Counted from the first letter of the stretch, positions 21,961 through 32,094 are shown. The stretch is 64,000 bases of DNA from Adenophora triphylla var. japonica (GCA_022495995.1 JAFEMH010002340.1:1-64000), one strand, 5' to 3'. The notes: generated from the letters alone by a model not told the origin. Translations and numbers: made by a program.

Positions 21961-22766
21961 ATCGTGACCTCCTCGGTCCAACCTCCTATTTTCCATTTCG
22001 ACCTTTCGCGGTCAAATCCCTAATCGTGACCTCCTCGGTCCGATCTCCGATTTTCCATTTCGACCTTTCGCGGTCAAATCCCTAATCGTGACCTCCTCGG
22101 TCTGATCTCCGATTTCCTATCTCGACCTTTCGTGGTCAAATCCCTAATTGCGGCCTCCTCGGTCCGATCTCCGATTTTCCATCTCGACCTTTCGCGGTCA
22201 AATCCCTAGTCGCGGCCTCCTCGGTCCGATCTTCGATTTTCCATCTCGACCTTTCGCGGTCAAATCCCTAATCGCGACCTCCTTGGTCCGATCTTCGATT
22301 TTCCATTGCGACCTTTTGCGGTCAAATCCCTAATCGTGACCTCCTCGGTCCGATCTCCGATTTCCTATCTCGACCTTTCGTGGTCAAATCCCTAATCGCG
22401 GCCTCCTCGGTCCGATCTCCGATTTTCCATCTCAACCTTTCGCGGTCAAATCCCTAGTCGCGGCCTCCTCGGTCCGATCTCCGATTTTCCATCTCGACCT
22501 TTCGCGGTCAAATCCCTAATCGCGACCTCCTCGGTCTGATCTCCGTTTTTCCATCTCGACCTTTCGCGGTCAAATCCCTCATCGTGACCTCCTCGGTCCG
22601 ATCTCCAATTTCCTATCTCGACCTTTCGCGGTCAAATCCCTAATCGTGACCTCCTCGGTCCGATCTCCGATTTCCTATCTCGACCTTTCGCGGTAAAATC
22701 CCTAATCGTGAACTCCTTGGTCCGATTTCCGACTTTCGATCTCTACCTTCAAGGTCCAATCTTTCC
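21961..22766 (+). repeat. 62-bp tandem array in the Tat-3 leader
   Basis: Thirteen copies of a 62-bp unit starting at 21961, 22023, 22085, 22147 and onward without length change. Each unit has two inverted motifs: GACCTCCTCGGTC and GACCTTTCGCGGTC. The array sits between the leader and gag, a position where the homologous part of Tat-2 (17282-17460) has none. It therefore arose or expanded within this copy's branch, or was lost from Tat-2. Confidence 0.9.
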
Positions 22767-23050
22767 CGATCAATTAGGCTTAGGATAAAATGTGTTTTGA
22801 GCAAAATTTAAGCAAATAAGTGCATGTTACTTGAGCCTTCAGCCTAAACACTTACCTCCTACTCTAAACCTTACCTACCCCCAAGTCTAAACCTTGCCTA
22901 TCCCTTTCCCGCAACGAGAAAGAAGTGGGTGAGAATACCGGGTCGGCGGCTGTCGCGTAATCCTCGCATAACTCCCTGAGAATTGTCGGTTTGTCGGCTC
23001 GTAGAGTCGAATGGCGGATTTGACGAAACAGTGAGGGTACAGGAAATCCA

Positions 23051-23461
23051 ATGATTAGGAAGGAAGAGTTAGTCCTGGCTTTGGAAAATGCCCATAAGGT
23101 CCATGAAGAGCAGCTGTCACTGCTCATCAGTGCTCTCCACCGCCATGGAGTTCAGAAAACAGTTGAGGCAAATGGTTCTCTGTTCATGGTTGAAGATGAG
23201 ACTCCGAAAACAGTAATTTCAGTCCCTTCATCCTATAATCAATACCCTCCATCCTACAGCCAATACCTTCCTCCACCCACATACGATCCCTTGCCAAGGA
23301 CTACTCCTTTTCAGTCCTTTCCAACACCCCAGGCCATTAGGGCTCCATCGCCCTCAGCTCCTCAGAACGGATTGGGCTTCACCCCACCTGTCCCTCAGTT
23401 TCAGCGGTATTTGCCAGATCGGATCCTTTTCTATCGACAACCCCACTCGCCCTGCAAGTGA
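23051..23461 (+). pseudogene. N-terminal gag fragment of Tat-3 joined to 3' sequence
   Basis: ORF of 136 codons. The first 120 or so read as a gag N-terminus: a helical start (MIRKEELVLALENAHKVHE), then a Pro/Tyr-rich linker (PPSYSQYLPPPTYDP). After about 23418 the DNA becomes the pre-LTR segment found in Tat-1 at 6321 (GGATCCTTTT...). The last residues are therefore read-through of non-coding sequence. The junction lies in a shared GGATCCTTTT, suggesting a microhomology deletion that removed everything from gag to the 3' end. Confidence 0.65.
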
Positions 23462-23478
23462 CGTTGCCGAGGGGCTTC

Positions 23479-25202
23479 TGTAAGTACCCAAATCTGGCTC
23501 ATGCCTTCCGGTTAAGCTTCCCGGCAATTCCCCGGACTTTCCTAAAGTTTCGGAGCAATTCGGGAACTGTTCCGAACCTTCCGAGCGATGAAGGGATTAC
23601 ATGGAATTAAAAAACCACGTTTTCCTTTTATAAAAAACCCTTCTAGAATGCCACCTTGCATGATTCTAGAAAGATACTGAGTCACAAGGGATAATGCCGC
23701 ACGGCTGCATTAGGAGAGAACTCCTGGCCGCACGACTTCATTAGCTCTTTCCAGACTGCCTATAAATAGAGGCCTCCTCTACCCATTTTGTAAGACAGAT
23801 TTTCAGCACAAAAACTCTACAAAAACACCATTATGAAAATTCAGAAGGCTAAGAGTGCCAAGAGCCACCTCCCTCCTCCTTGAAGTCTCCAAAAGTTGGT
23901 CCCTTCCCTAGGCGAACTCCAAAGAGAAAGAGGTCACCACCATTGGTAACCTCTCACCCCCTTATCTTGCATTATACTTGTATATATGTGATACATTTGC
24001 TCCTTGCTTTACATATTACTATATATTTGCTTGGGACTTGGTATATTATTGTTAAAGATCATATCTTTGAACATGTAAATCATATTCCCCTCCCTTTGCA
24101 TCCTTTGCATTAGAATAACATCTTTTGCTCATAAAAATGTAGTCTTTGCATTAAAGGTGCATCATTTGCACCTAAAAATCTTTTTTTTACATAAAAGTTG
24201 CATCCTTTGCACTTAAAAATGATTCCTTTACATTAAAATTGCATCCTTTGCACCTAAAACCCATTTCATACATAAAAATGCATCCTTTGCATTAAAAATC
24301 ATCTCTTTACATCAAAGTAGCATCCTTTGCTTTCAAAATGACATCTTTATGCATCCTTTGCATGTAAAATGCTATTTTTTCTACATAAAAATGCATCCTT
24401 AGACTTAAAAACCATTTCTTTACATCAAAAGCATCCTTTGCAAACAAATAGCATCCCTTGCACCAAAAAATGTCATCTTTTTCATTAAAAATATCATTTT
24501 TATCCTAAACATACATTCCCCATGTCCCCATTGGTATATGATGCATCCTTTGGAGCGGACCGGTGTAAAGATCATATCTTTACATGGTTTCTTCCATTAA
24601 AGGTGCCACAATCTCTTTAGAAAGGGATAAACCTTGAACCCTATATCTCCGATTATCACTTGAGACAAGTATAGTAGTCCCTACACAAGCTCGATCGTCT
24701 CAAGGTGTAGGATTGATGGGCTAAGGTCACTCCTTTCTAAAGAACCCCATTTTGGACTATAAAAGAGAGTCCTTTTCTTGATCACGCAAGACCCAAGGTC
24801 AAATAGCGATGATCACAAGTCCAAGATGAGGACAGGATCAAAGTCCCGAACACATAAAAATCCAAGGAATCCCGAGCGATAACCAACTAAATGGTTTATA
24901 CGTCCGGAAGACAACTTGGAACATTCCCCCCCTGTTTTCAACACATGCACACAAGAAAGCACGCAAGCAAGCACGAAAAATGGAATCTTGGGAGACTTGT
25001 TTCGGCAAGGCACCTTGGGTGAACGACGATCCGTTCTTCCCAAGGGGTAACTTAACCTCCGAACCCTAAATCCTTTTTTTCAAAGTTTTTAGGAAATCAA
25101 AATGGCGTGGCGACTCCGTTTTTCAAATTAAACCGAATGTTTTCAAACTCAAGTGAATCCAAACTAAAAACACAAAAAATAGAATTTGGGCACACATTCA
25201 CA
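23479..25202 (+). repeat. 3' LTR of Tat-3 (subfamily 1)
   Basis: About 1.72 kb, TGTAAGTACCC to CACATTCACA. Boxes GCCGCACGGC (23696-23705) and GCCGCACGAC (23727-23736) precede TATAAATA at 23761. Donor-like GGTAAC at 23945-23950. U5 carries more than ten GCATCCTTTGCA-type repeats (24060-24520). The hairpin and GAGGGG tract directly before it (23435-23475) mark the true element 3' end. Confidence 0.88.
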
Positions 25203-25205
25203 CAG

Positions 25206-25700
25206 CCACCGACCTATACGGTCATCCAGGATGCCTCCACGTCCTTACTATCGACCTATACGGTCACCCAGGACGCCTCCACGTCCTTACCATCGACCTA
25301 TACGGTCACCCAGGACGCCTCCACGTCCTTACCATCGACCTATATGGTCACCGTGGACGCCCCCACGTCCTTACCATCGACCTATACGGTCACCCAGGAC
25401 GCCTCCACGTCCTTACCATCGACCTATACGGTCTCCCAAGACGCCTCCACGTCCTTACCATCGACCTATACGATCACCCAGGATGCCTCCACGTCCTTAC
25501 CATCAACCTATACGGTCACCCAGGACGCCTCCACGTCCTTACCATCAACCTATACGATCACCCAGGACGCCTCCATGTCCTTACCATCGACCTTTACGGT
25601 CACCCAGGACGCTTCCACGTCCTTACCATCAACCTATACGGTCACCCAGGATGCCTCCACGTCCTTATCACCGACCTACGTGGTCGCCCACAGGATACCA
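25206..25700 (+). repeat. 42-bp tandem array in the 3' untranslated region of Tat-4
   Basis: Twelve units of 42 bp, each with GACCTATACGGTC and a GGACGCCTCCACGTCC segment; GACC starts at 25211, 25253 and so on to 25673. Because 42 is a multiple of three, two overlapping ORFs of more than 200 codons run through the array. They are repeat artefacts, not genes. GACC-N5-GGTC motifs continue singly to about 25900. Confidence 0.9.
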
Positions 25701-25943
25701 TCGCATCCGCACACAGAGTTCCAGTCAAAGGACATCTCACGTCCTCGTACACAACAACACTCACCCCATACATGAACTACGATCAGGCTTGATTCCCGCT
25801 AGGGATACGTAGGAATCTTATCATAGGGTCCAGCCAACTGACCTAAGCGGTCACACAACAGGACACCGCCATGTCCTCACGCACCGACCTACACGGTCAC
25901 TTCCTCTCCCAACACGCGATCCAGATTAGGACCCTTATCTTAT

Positions 25944-25978
25944 CGACGACCCCACTTCCTCCGTAAGTGACGTCGTCG
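25944..25978 (+). other. Pre-LTR hairpin of Tat-4
   Basis: CGACGAC (25944-25950) pairs with GTCGTCG (25972-25978), and CACTT (25953-25957) pairs with AAGTG (25965-25969). The 12 bases after the hairpin include GAGGGG, the presumed polypurine tract, and the LTR starts at 25988. Tat-1 and Tat-3 have CGACAAC and GTTGCCG at the same place, a compensated change at one pair. Confidence 0.6.
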
Positions 25979-25987
25979 AGGGGCTTC

Positions 25988-27454
25988 TGTAAGTACCCTA
26001 ATCTAGTTCACCCTCTTTCAAGCACACGGGAAACACAGCAGACTCACAAACGCAGTCTCGAAGACCCGTGACACTCAAAAACCTCAAAACCCCCAACCAA
26101 ACCAAGGGAGGGACCTTTCTGGGCCAAAAAGGGACAAAAGGACTTTTTAGGAATTTTTAAAAAATTGGAAAAGTAAATGTGGTCTGTACGAACCTCTTTG
26201 TTTCAATGATTACTGAATCCCCTAAAAGTCCAAGATATTCCCTCAAATCCCGGAAGTAATAATTACTCAGCTACATGGTTGATCCGTACGGACCTTTATG
26301 CATGCAAGGTTGGTCCGTACGGACCTCTTTGTTACCAGACATAATCATGGCTGAATCTTCTTAAAGTCCACTTATTCCCTCAAATCGAGGAAAACCAAAA
26401 AGTTGGATTACCTAGAAGGTCCGTACGGACCTTCTTGCCCAAAAATTTTTACTATAAATAGAGGGCTCCCCCTCCCTCATTTCAGACATCTCCCTCTTCT
26501 CTCCTCTCCCCCCAGCCTTCTGGCACCCCTCTATGTCCTCTCGAGGCACTCCCGACCCCTTTCGGATCATCCCGAGGCCTTTCGAGCTCCCTTGTGGTGC
26601 TCCGAAGCCTCTTTAAGCGCTCCTGTGACACTCCCGCGCTGCCCCGAGGCACTCTCGAGGTACTCTGAGGCCCCTCGTGGTAATTCGAGGTCTTGCCTGG
26701 TCTTTCTCGAGGCGTCCCAGCTCTTTGCGAGTCAAACCGACAACTCGAATGCACGCCGAAACTCTGTCCGAGTGACCCTTGTCATCCCAACACACGCCGA
26801 ACCTCTGTCCGAGTGATCCCTTCCATCTCAACACACGCCAAACCTCTGCCCGAGTGATCCCTGCGATCCCAACGCACGCCAAAACTCTGTCCATAGACAA
26901 CCGGCTCATCCCGGAGCAATCCCGGTCCGTACCGGAACACTATTCCATCCTCAAACACTATTCTCCAGCGGAAGACAGACACGAACCAACATTGGTAAGG
27001 CTTCCTTCCTACACTATTTCAATACAATAGTGTACAATGTAGACATCCGACACAGCATGCATTTTTAAAAGCACATACACACACACACAACAGTTAAAGA
27101 ATATAAGGGGTACTTAAAGACTCGTTTTTACGAGGCGACTCGGGTGAGCTCTAATATTCTAATATTCTCTTCCCGAGGAGTCATCTGACCTCCGAACTCA
27201 AAAATCTCATCACACAAAAAACAGTTTATTTTTAAACTGATGCCCTTTTTACATGTTTTGGGCTTAATAAAAATGGCGTGGCGACTCTACAAGCAAAAAC
27301 ACAGCGAGACACCTCCAACCGCAAACGGAACGAGCCAGATGCCGGGGCGCAAACGCGCTGCCTATCAGATCCGGGCGACTTCCCAAAAGCGAACGCACGA
27401 ATGCGAGATGTGCCGGGGCCAAATCCGTGCGCGAGCCGAATCCGGGCAATTTCA
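25988..27454 (+). repeat. 3' LTR of Tat-4 (subfamily 2)
   Basis: About 1.47 kb, TGTAAGTACCCTAAT to GGGCAATTTCA. U3 has palindromes GATCCGTACGGACC (26281-26294) and GGTCCGTACGGACC (26312-26325, 26418-26431), plus a diverged one at 26181-26194. TATAAATA is at 26453-26460. R is CT-rich with scattered TCGAGG motifs. Donor-like GGTAAG at 26994-26999. Homologous to the inverted LTR at 37732-39047. The flank GAACC is the expected target duplication. Confidence 0.85.
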
Positions 27455-27465
27455 GAACCCCTACC

Positions 27466-28696
27466 ACCTTAACCTGCTGCTAATGCTGCTAGGGCAGATA
27501 AGGATGCACATAAGAAATATGTTGATGATTCTACAGATGTTGAATGCCTTATGCTTGCCACCATGTGCAAGGCTCTTCAGAAGGACCTTAAGCACATGGA
27601 GACAGCTTTTGATCTTGCGGAGCGCTTAAAGGAAATGTTCCAAGTGCAAGCAAGGCAAGAGAGGTATGATGTGGTGAAATCCCTAAATGCATGCAAGATG
27701 CAAGAGGGGCAATCGGTTGGTGCTCATGTCCTTAAGATGAAGGGTCACATTGAGCGTCTCGAAAGGCTTGGAAATTCAATGAGTTTGGAACTCGCAACGG
27801 ATTTGATATTAAATTCATTGCCTGAAAGTTATGGTCATTTTATTATGCACTATCACATGACTGGCATGGATAAGAAGACTAACATGGATGGGATGGTGTA
27901 TACTTATAAGGCTAGGCTTGTAGCAAAGGGATATAGGCAGATTCATGGTGTAGACTATGATGAAACCTTTTTGCCTGTTGCAATGCTTAAGTTTGTTAGA
28001 ATTTTGATTGCCATAGCTGCATATTATAACTATGAGATATGGCAAATAGATGTCAAAACAGCTTTCCTAAACGGGAAGTTACTCGAGGATGTGTATATGA
28101 CACAACACGAAGGTTTTGTCGATCCAAGAAATTCTAACAAAGTGTGCAAGTTGCAGAGATCCATATATGGATTGAAGCAAGCTTCTAGGAGTTGGAATCT
28201 TCGTTTTGATGAAAAGATCAAAGAGTTTGGTTTTGTCAAGAAAGAAGATAAACCTTGTGTATATATGAAATTCAGTGAGAGAACAATATTATTTCTCATA
28301 TTGTATGTCGATGATATCTTACTCATTGGAAACGACATTCCTGCACTTCAGACTGTCAAGTCTTGGTTAGGGAAATGTTTCTCAATGAAAGATATGGGCG
28401 AAACCGCTTACATCATTGGCATCAAGATCTATAGAGATAGATCTAAAAGGATAATTGGTTTGAGTCAAAGTACCTACATTGACAAGGTTCTTAGAAGATT
28501 CAAGATGAAAAATTCTAAGAGAGGTAACTTGCTAATGGGTCACGGTGTTACTCTTAGCAAGACTCAGTGTCCTAAGACAACTGATGAGCGAAAGAGGATG
28601 AATGAAGTTCCAAACGCTTCGGCTATTGGATCTATCATGTACGCCATGATTTGTACTAGACTTGATGTCTCGTATGCTCTTAGCATGACGAGTTGA
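27466..28696 (+). pseudogene. Copia-1 gag-RT in-frame deletion fusion
   Basis: The gag part (from about 27466, truncated) reads KDAHKKYVDDSTDVECLMLA, MCKALQKDLKHMETAFDLAE and LPESYGHFIMHYHMTGMDKK. At about 27880 it passes without a break into RT (GMVYTYKARLVAKGYRQIH, WQIDVKTAFLNG, QASRSWNLRF, ILYVDDILLIGND). The RT catalytic YVDD is intact but the first RT motifs are gone. A TGA at 28694-28696 stands where related elements have an Arg codon (SRYQSNPG), consistent with CGA to TGA. The open frame from 27551 is 381 codons. Confidence 0.8.
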
Positions 28697-29293
28697 TACC
28701 AATCTAATCCCGGTGAGAACCATTGGATGGCAGTCAAGACGATCCTTAAGTACTTAAGAAGGATTAAGGATGCGTTCTTGGTCTTTGGAGGAATGGAAGA
28801 TGATCTTGTTGTAAGAGGTTACACAGATGCAAGCTTCCAAACTGACAAGGATGATTTCCGATCGCAGTCGGGATTTGTGTTTATGCTTAATGGAGGTGCA
28901 ATTTGTTGGAAGAGTACCAAGCAGAGTACCATAGCCGATTCTACAACCGAGACCGAATATATAGCGGCATTCGATGCAGCTAAGGAGGCAGTTTGGATCA
29001 AAAAGTTCATTAGTGACATGGTAGTTATTCCAAGTATCACTAATCCGGTGGAACTTTATTGTGACAATAATGGTTCAATTGTGCAAGCAAAGGAACCAAG
29101 GTCACATCAATGATCTAAACATATACTTAGACGTTTCCACCTCTTTCAAGAGTTCATAAAATGAGGAGATGTTAATATATGCAGAGTATCAACCGATGAT
29201 AACATTAGAGATCCGCTTACAAAGCCCCTCGCACAAGCAAAGCATGATGGTCATGTTAGGTCCATGGGTATACGATACATAGATGGAGCCTAG
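28697..29293 (+). pseudogene. Copia-1 RNase H
   Basis: Continues the pol frame after the stop at 28696: KTILKYLRRIKDAFLVFGG, then RNase H with catalytic residues in YTDASFQTD, STTETEYIAA and YCDNNGS. Two later stops (near 29111 and 29161) and the terminal DNIRDPLTKPLAQAKHD close pol near 29293, just before the LTR. Confidence 0.8.
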
Positions 29294-29307
29294 TACAAGT
29301 GGAAGAT

Positions 29308-30855
29308 TGTTGGTGTAATGCCCTAGGCATTTAGTTATGTTTGACTTATAACTTAAACCACTATGTAATCGTCTTTATCATTTATTATAGAGAATGTTTA
29401 TTTGGTTCATTATATGTTTACATGTTTGCTATAATTACCTGCGTCCCTAGTTGTTGTGAATAACTAATATAAGTTGTTAATGGATAATCATGAAGATGAT
29501 TATATGCATGGGCATGCACATTACACTTATGGGTACTTGCTAGAGAACAAGTACTGGACTTGACCTACTTATGAGATTTACGGAGTGTTCTGTTATCATG
29601 ATTAAATCTCATGATAGTCATGTCATTGGAATCCTTTGTACCTGAGATTATCATCGTCTTCCACAAGATGAACATTGTGTTTGATATAGTCTAACACTAT
29701 CTTTAATCGGATAGCAATAAGGGCTATGTTGGCACGATTGGATTCTTGTAGGGAAGAATGATAAGTCAAGATGGGATTTGTCCCTTTATATTTGAAAGAG
29801 ATATTTTCTTGGGCCCCTCAATGAATAGTGTTGATGAAGTGTGGCCACACTCAAGAGATTTGATAGAGATCAAATGCACTTGGATTATAAACATATTCGG
29901 AATCGAGAAAGCATTGAACAATATGAGTTGACGTAGACCATGACTCATGTTCAATTGGACATCGTAGACAAAGGTATTGTTATATTTGATCAATCAAGGA
30001 ATCAAGCTTTGATGTTATATTTAATTGGGTGGACATAATGACTTGCTAGAGATCACTTATGTCTTGTGAGATTGATGTTTCAACTCACTACCAACATAAA
30101 ATATAATTCCTAAAGGGTCACACACAAAATAACGGATTGAAAATGGCTAAAAGGGTGAATTCTGGGGTCAAGGGACGACTCGTCCCCTATGGGACGACTC
30201 GTGCACTGAGGGGACGACTCGTCCCCAATTGGCCCAACTATTCCCCAAGGCAGGGACGAATGCATCAGAGTGCTGAAACTAGGGGACGACTCGTGCCCTG
30301 GGGGACGACTCGTCCTGGCGGCGCTGGAAACCCATTTTTGCTTGGAAAGAGGACTCTTCTCCCTAAGTGTTAGGGATTTATAACAAGTATAAATAGTAAC
30401 CTTTTGTCCCAGCAAAAAGTGACTAAAATTAGAGTTTTTGAAACACTAATTGGTTGATTTTGATCACGAATCAAAGATCAAACTCCATAGATTCATTCTA
30501 CCAACAGCCATTAATTGTTGAATATTGATTCAACAATCGAGGATCATCTAGCAATCCAATAAGAAGTGTTCTTGGTTCGTTCACGTGTGGATCACCATTA
30601 GAGGGTGATTACTTTATCTCCTAAAGCTTGAAGATCACCATTGTTGATTCATCACCAAGGTAGAAAAAGGAAAAAGAAGATCCAAGTTTCATCAACGGTT
30701 CAAAGATTCAATCTTTGAGATTTGTTTTGGTTAACATAATCTCATTAATGTATGTAAATTCTATTTGATGTTTCTAATCTCTTCATGCTAGACGGATTCA
30801 AAGGCTAGGGTTTTGATTGTTTTATAAAGATTCTTCCGCTGCGTTTGTAACCCCA
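29308..30855 (+). repeat. 3' LTR of Copia-1
   Basis: Starts TGTTGGTGTAATGCC after pol. U3 contains five copies of a GGGACGACTCGTCCC-type palindrome (30172-30315) and TATAAATAG at 30389-30397. The end is placed at the CA of 30854-30855 because sequence of Tat-5 gene B resumes there; the exact base is uncertain. No second LTR is in the window. Confidence 0.7.
30172..30315 (+). repeat. Five GGGACGACTCGTCCC palindromes in the Copia-1 U3
   Basis: Boxes at 30172-30187, 30191-30203, 30210-30225, 30282-30297 and 30301-30315, with a half-box (GGGACGAATGCAT) at 30253. Each has a 7-bp stem around one base, or loses a stem base at its 3' end. They stop 74 bp before the TATA box and are GC-rich in an AT-rich LTR, pointing to a regulatory role. 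Confidence 0.75.
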
Positions 30856-32094
30856 AAACCCAATATGGAGTCCATCTCGCTTCCTTTGATTCGGGGTGCA
30901 ACCGTGAGCGTGAAGCTCGAATACTTTCTTCGGACTTCATTTGAAGAAGCGCAAGGTATGACTTTTGATTCTGGTCATATTGACATTTCTGTGGTGCCTG
31001 AGCGGTTTATGGGTGATGACGAGAGTGATGTCTCTTGGAATGTGTTTGCTTTATGCATGATAGAAACGCTTTTCATGGTCAGCTCCCTTGGGGTATGTGA
31101 CAGTGCCTTGCTGGATGTGGTGGGGCATTGTCGAGCCGGTGAGGATATTGCTCCTTTGGTTCTGGGGGAAACCTTTCACGGCATTGACCACTTGGCCACA
31201 GGGGATAGGTTCATGCGAGGGGGAAGTCCCATTTTGCTCACCTTGTGGTTACGAGAGAGGCTTCAAGACATGCCTGAGTCTCCAGCATCTTTTAGTCCGT
31301 GGACGTTTGCTCAGCGACCTCTTGTCTTGGATATGGATCAGTCCGCTTGGGAGAGATGGATGGCACAGCTTGGTACGTATCAAATCCGCTAGTGGGTTCC
31401 CCATTGGGGGATTGAGACTAGGAGGGCCTTTCAGGAAGGTTCCTATGTTGTCAGAGTTCCAGGGTTATCTTGGTCCTCTTTCTATGTCCTGTCGCTCATT
31501 GCTCGACAATTTGGGATGAGGCAGGAGCCTTTGCTGGGCTAGGAGGACATTGCCACCATGGAGGTAGCTTCTTTTTCTATGACAGATCCAGAAGCCTTTC
31601 TGTATTTTTGAGGGTATGGAAGTATTTCGCTTTCCCTCCTGTGGTACTCCTATAACGTCGGGAGAGTGTTGTGTTAACCACCGAGTACCTGGATTGGTAA
31701 GAGCAGCATGTCGGGCAGACCCAAGTGGTTTTGGGGAGCAGGCGTGAAGCGATTCTGGGGCAAGGTTGCCGCCTTATCTACAGCCTTAGAAGTGCAAAAG
31801 CCTGGTCTAACCCTTAGAATGTTACAGGAGATGCTTGGTTTGACTATGAGACCAGAGTTGACCGACTGACGGAGAGAGGTCCCTTTTTACAGACTCGCAA
31901 GGAAGAGATCCAGGCTGAGGCATGGGCGAATGAAGCTCTGCGAGCTACTGGATTGTTTGACCCAACAGGGAGGATTTCTGACATATGGAGGAGAGAGACA
32001 GAGTTGGCTCACGTGGAGCGAAAGAAGACTCATCGGGGACGAGGGAAGAAAGGGAAGAATGGCGAGGGGACAAGCACGAGTGGCACAGAATGAC
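30856..32094 (+). pseudogene. Antisense gene B of Tat-5, DUF7745-like, 5' truncated
   Basis: Begins mid-exon after the Copia-1 LTR with PNMESISLPLIRG, aligned to PEIEAISIPLDRR of Tat-2. A long open stretch to 31392 carries MIETLFMVSSLGVCDSALLD, IAPLVLGETFHGIDHLATGD and LTLWLRERLQDMPES, the best preserved version of the family block in this window. Two frame changes follow. The charged C-terminus (WRRETELAHVERKKTHRGRG) stops with TGA at 32092-32094. The truncation is due to the Copia-1 insertion, and the N-terminal half is expected left of the nest. Confidence 0.65.

Larger units (their letters stand above)
20698..25202 (+). mobile_element. Tat-3: deleted Ty3/gypsy Tat-lineage element, plus strand
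   Basis: Holds a leader (20698-23050) homologous to that of Tat-2 but inverted, a 62-bp array, an N-terminal gag piece, and the 3' LTR (23479-25202). Its own 5' LTR, primer site and the first part of the leader are missing at exactly the outer end of the Tat-2 LTR, so Tat-2 appears inserted in its leader. Gag is joined directly to the pre-LTR sequence near 23420, so pol and the antisense genes are deleted. Confidence 0.78.
25203..27454 (+). mobile_element. Tat-4: 3' end of a Ty3/gypsy Tat-lineage element (subfamily 2)
   Basis: Only the 3' tandem array, pre-LTR hairpin and 3' LTR (25988-27454) are visible. The array is cut on its left by the Tat-3 LTR end, so Tat-3 probably inserted into it. 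The body of Tat-4 should lie to the left of the whole nest. Confidence 0.72.
27455..30855 (+). mobile_element. Copia-1: internally deleted Ty1/copia element, right part
   Basis: A plus-strand copia element: gag from within its N-terminal part, RT, RNase H and a 3' LTR (29308 to about 30855). The 5' LTR and gag start are absent at the exact end of the Tat-4 LTR, so Tat-4 is presumed inserted in gag. A deletion has removed the nucleocapsid, protease, integrase and the start of RT. On its right it cuts into gene B of Tat-5, so Copia-1 in turn sits in Tat-5. Confidence 0.75.

Noticed and set aside
5262..22766. Regularly repeated units as possible CRISPR arrays
   Set aside because: Units are head-to-tail without unique spacers, in plant DNA, and inside retrotransposon untranslated regions.
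25107..25812. Two overlapping long ORFs (222 and 208 codons) with repetitive sequence
   Set aside because: They are produced by a 42-bp tandem array whose unit is a multiple of three. Any stop-free unit gives a long ORF in several frames, and there is no domain and no start context.
26403..26909. ORFs of 90-137 codons on both strands
   Set aside because: They lie in the CT-rich transcribed part of the Tat-4 LTR, overlap each other on both strands and match the equivalent LTR region at 38130-38710.
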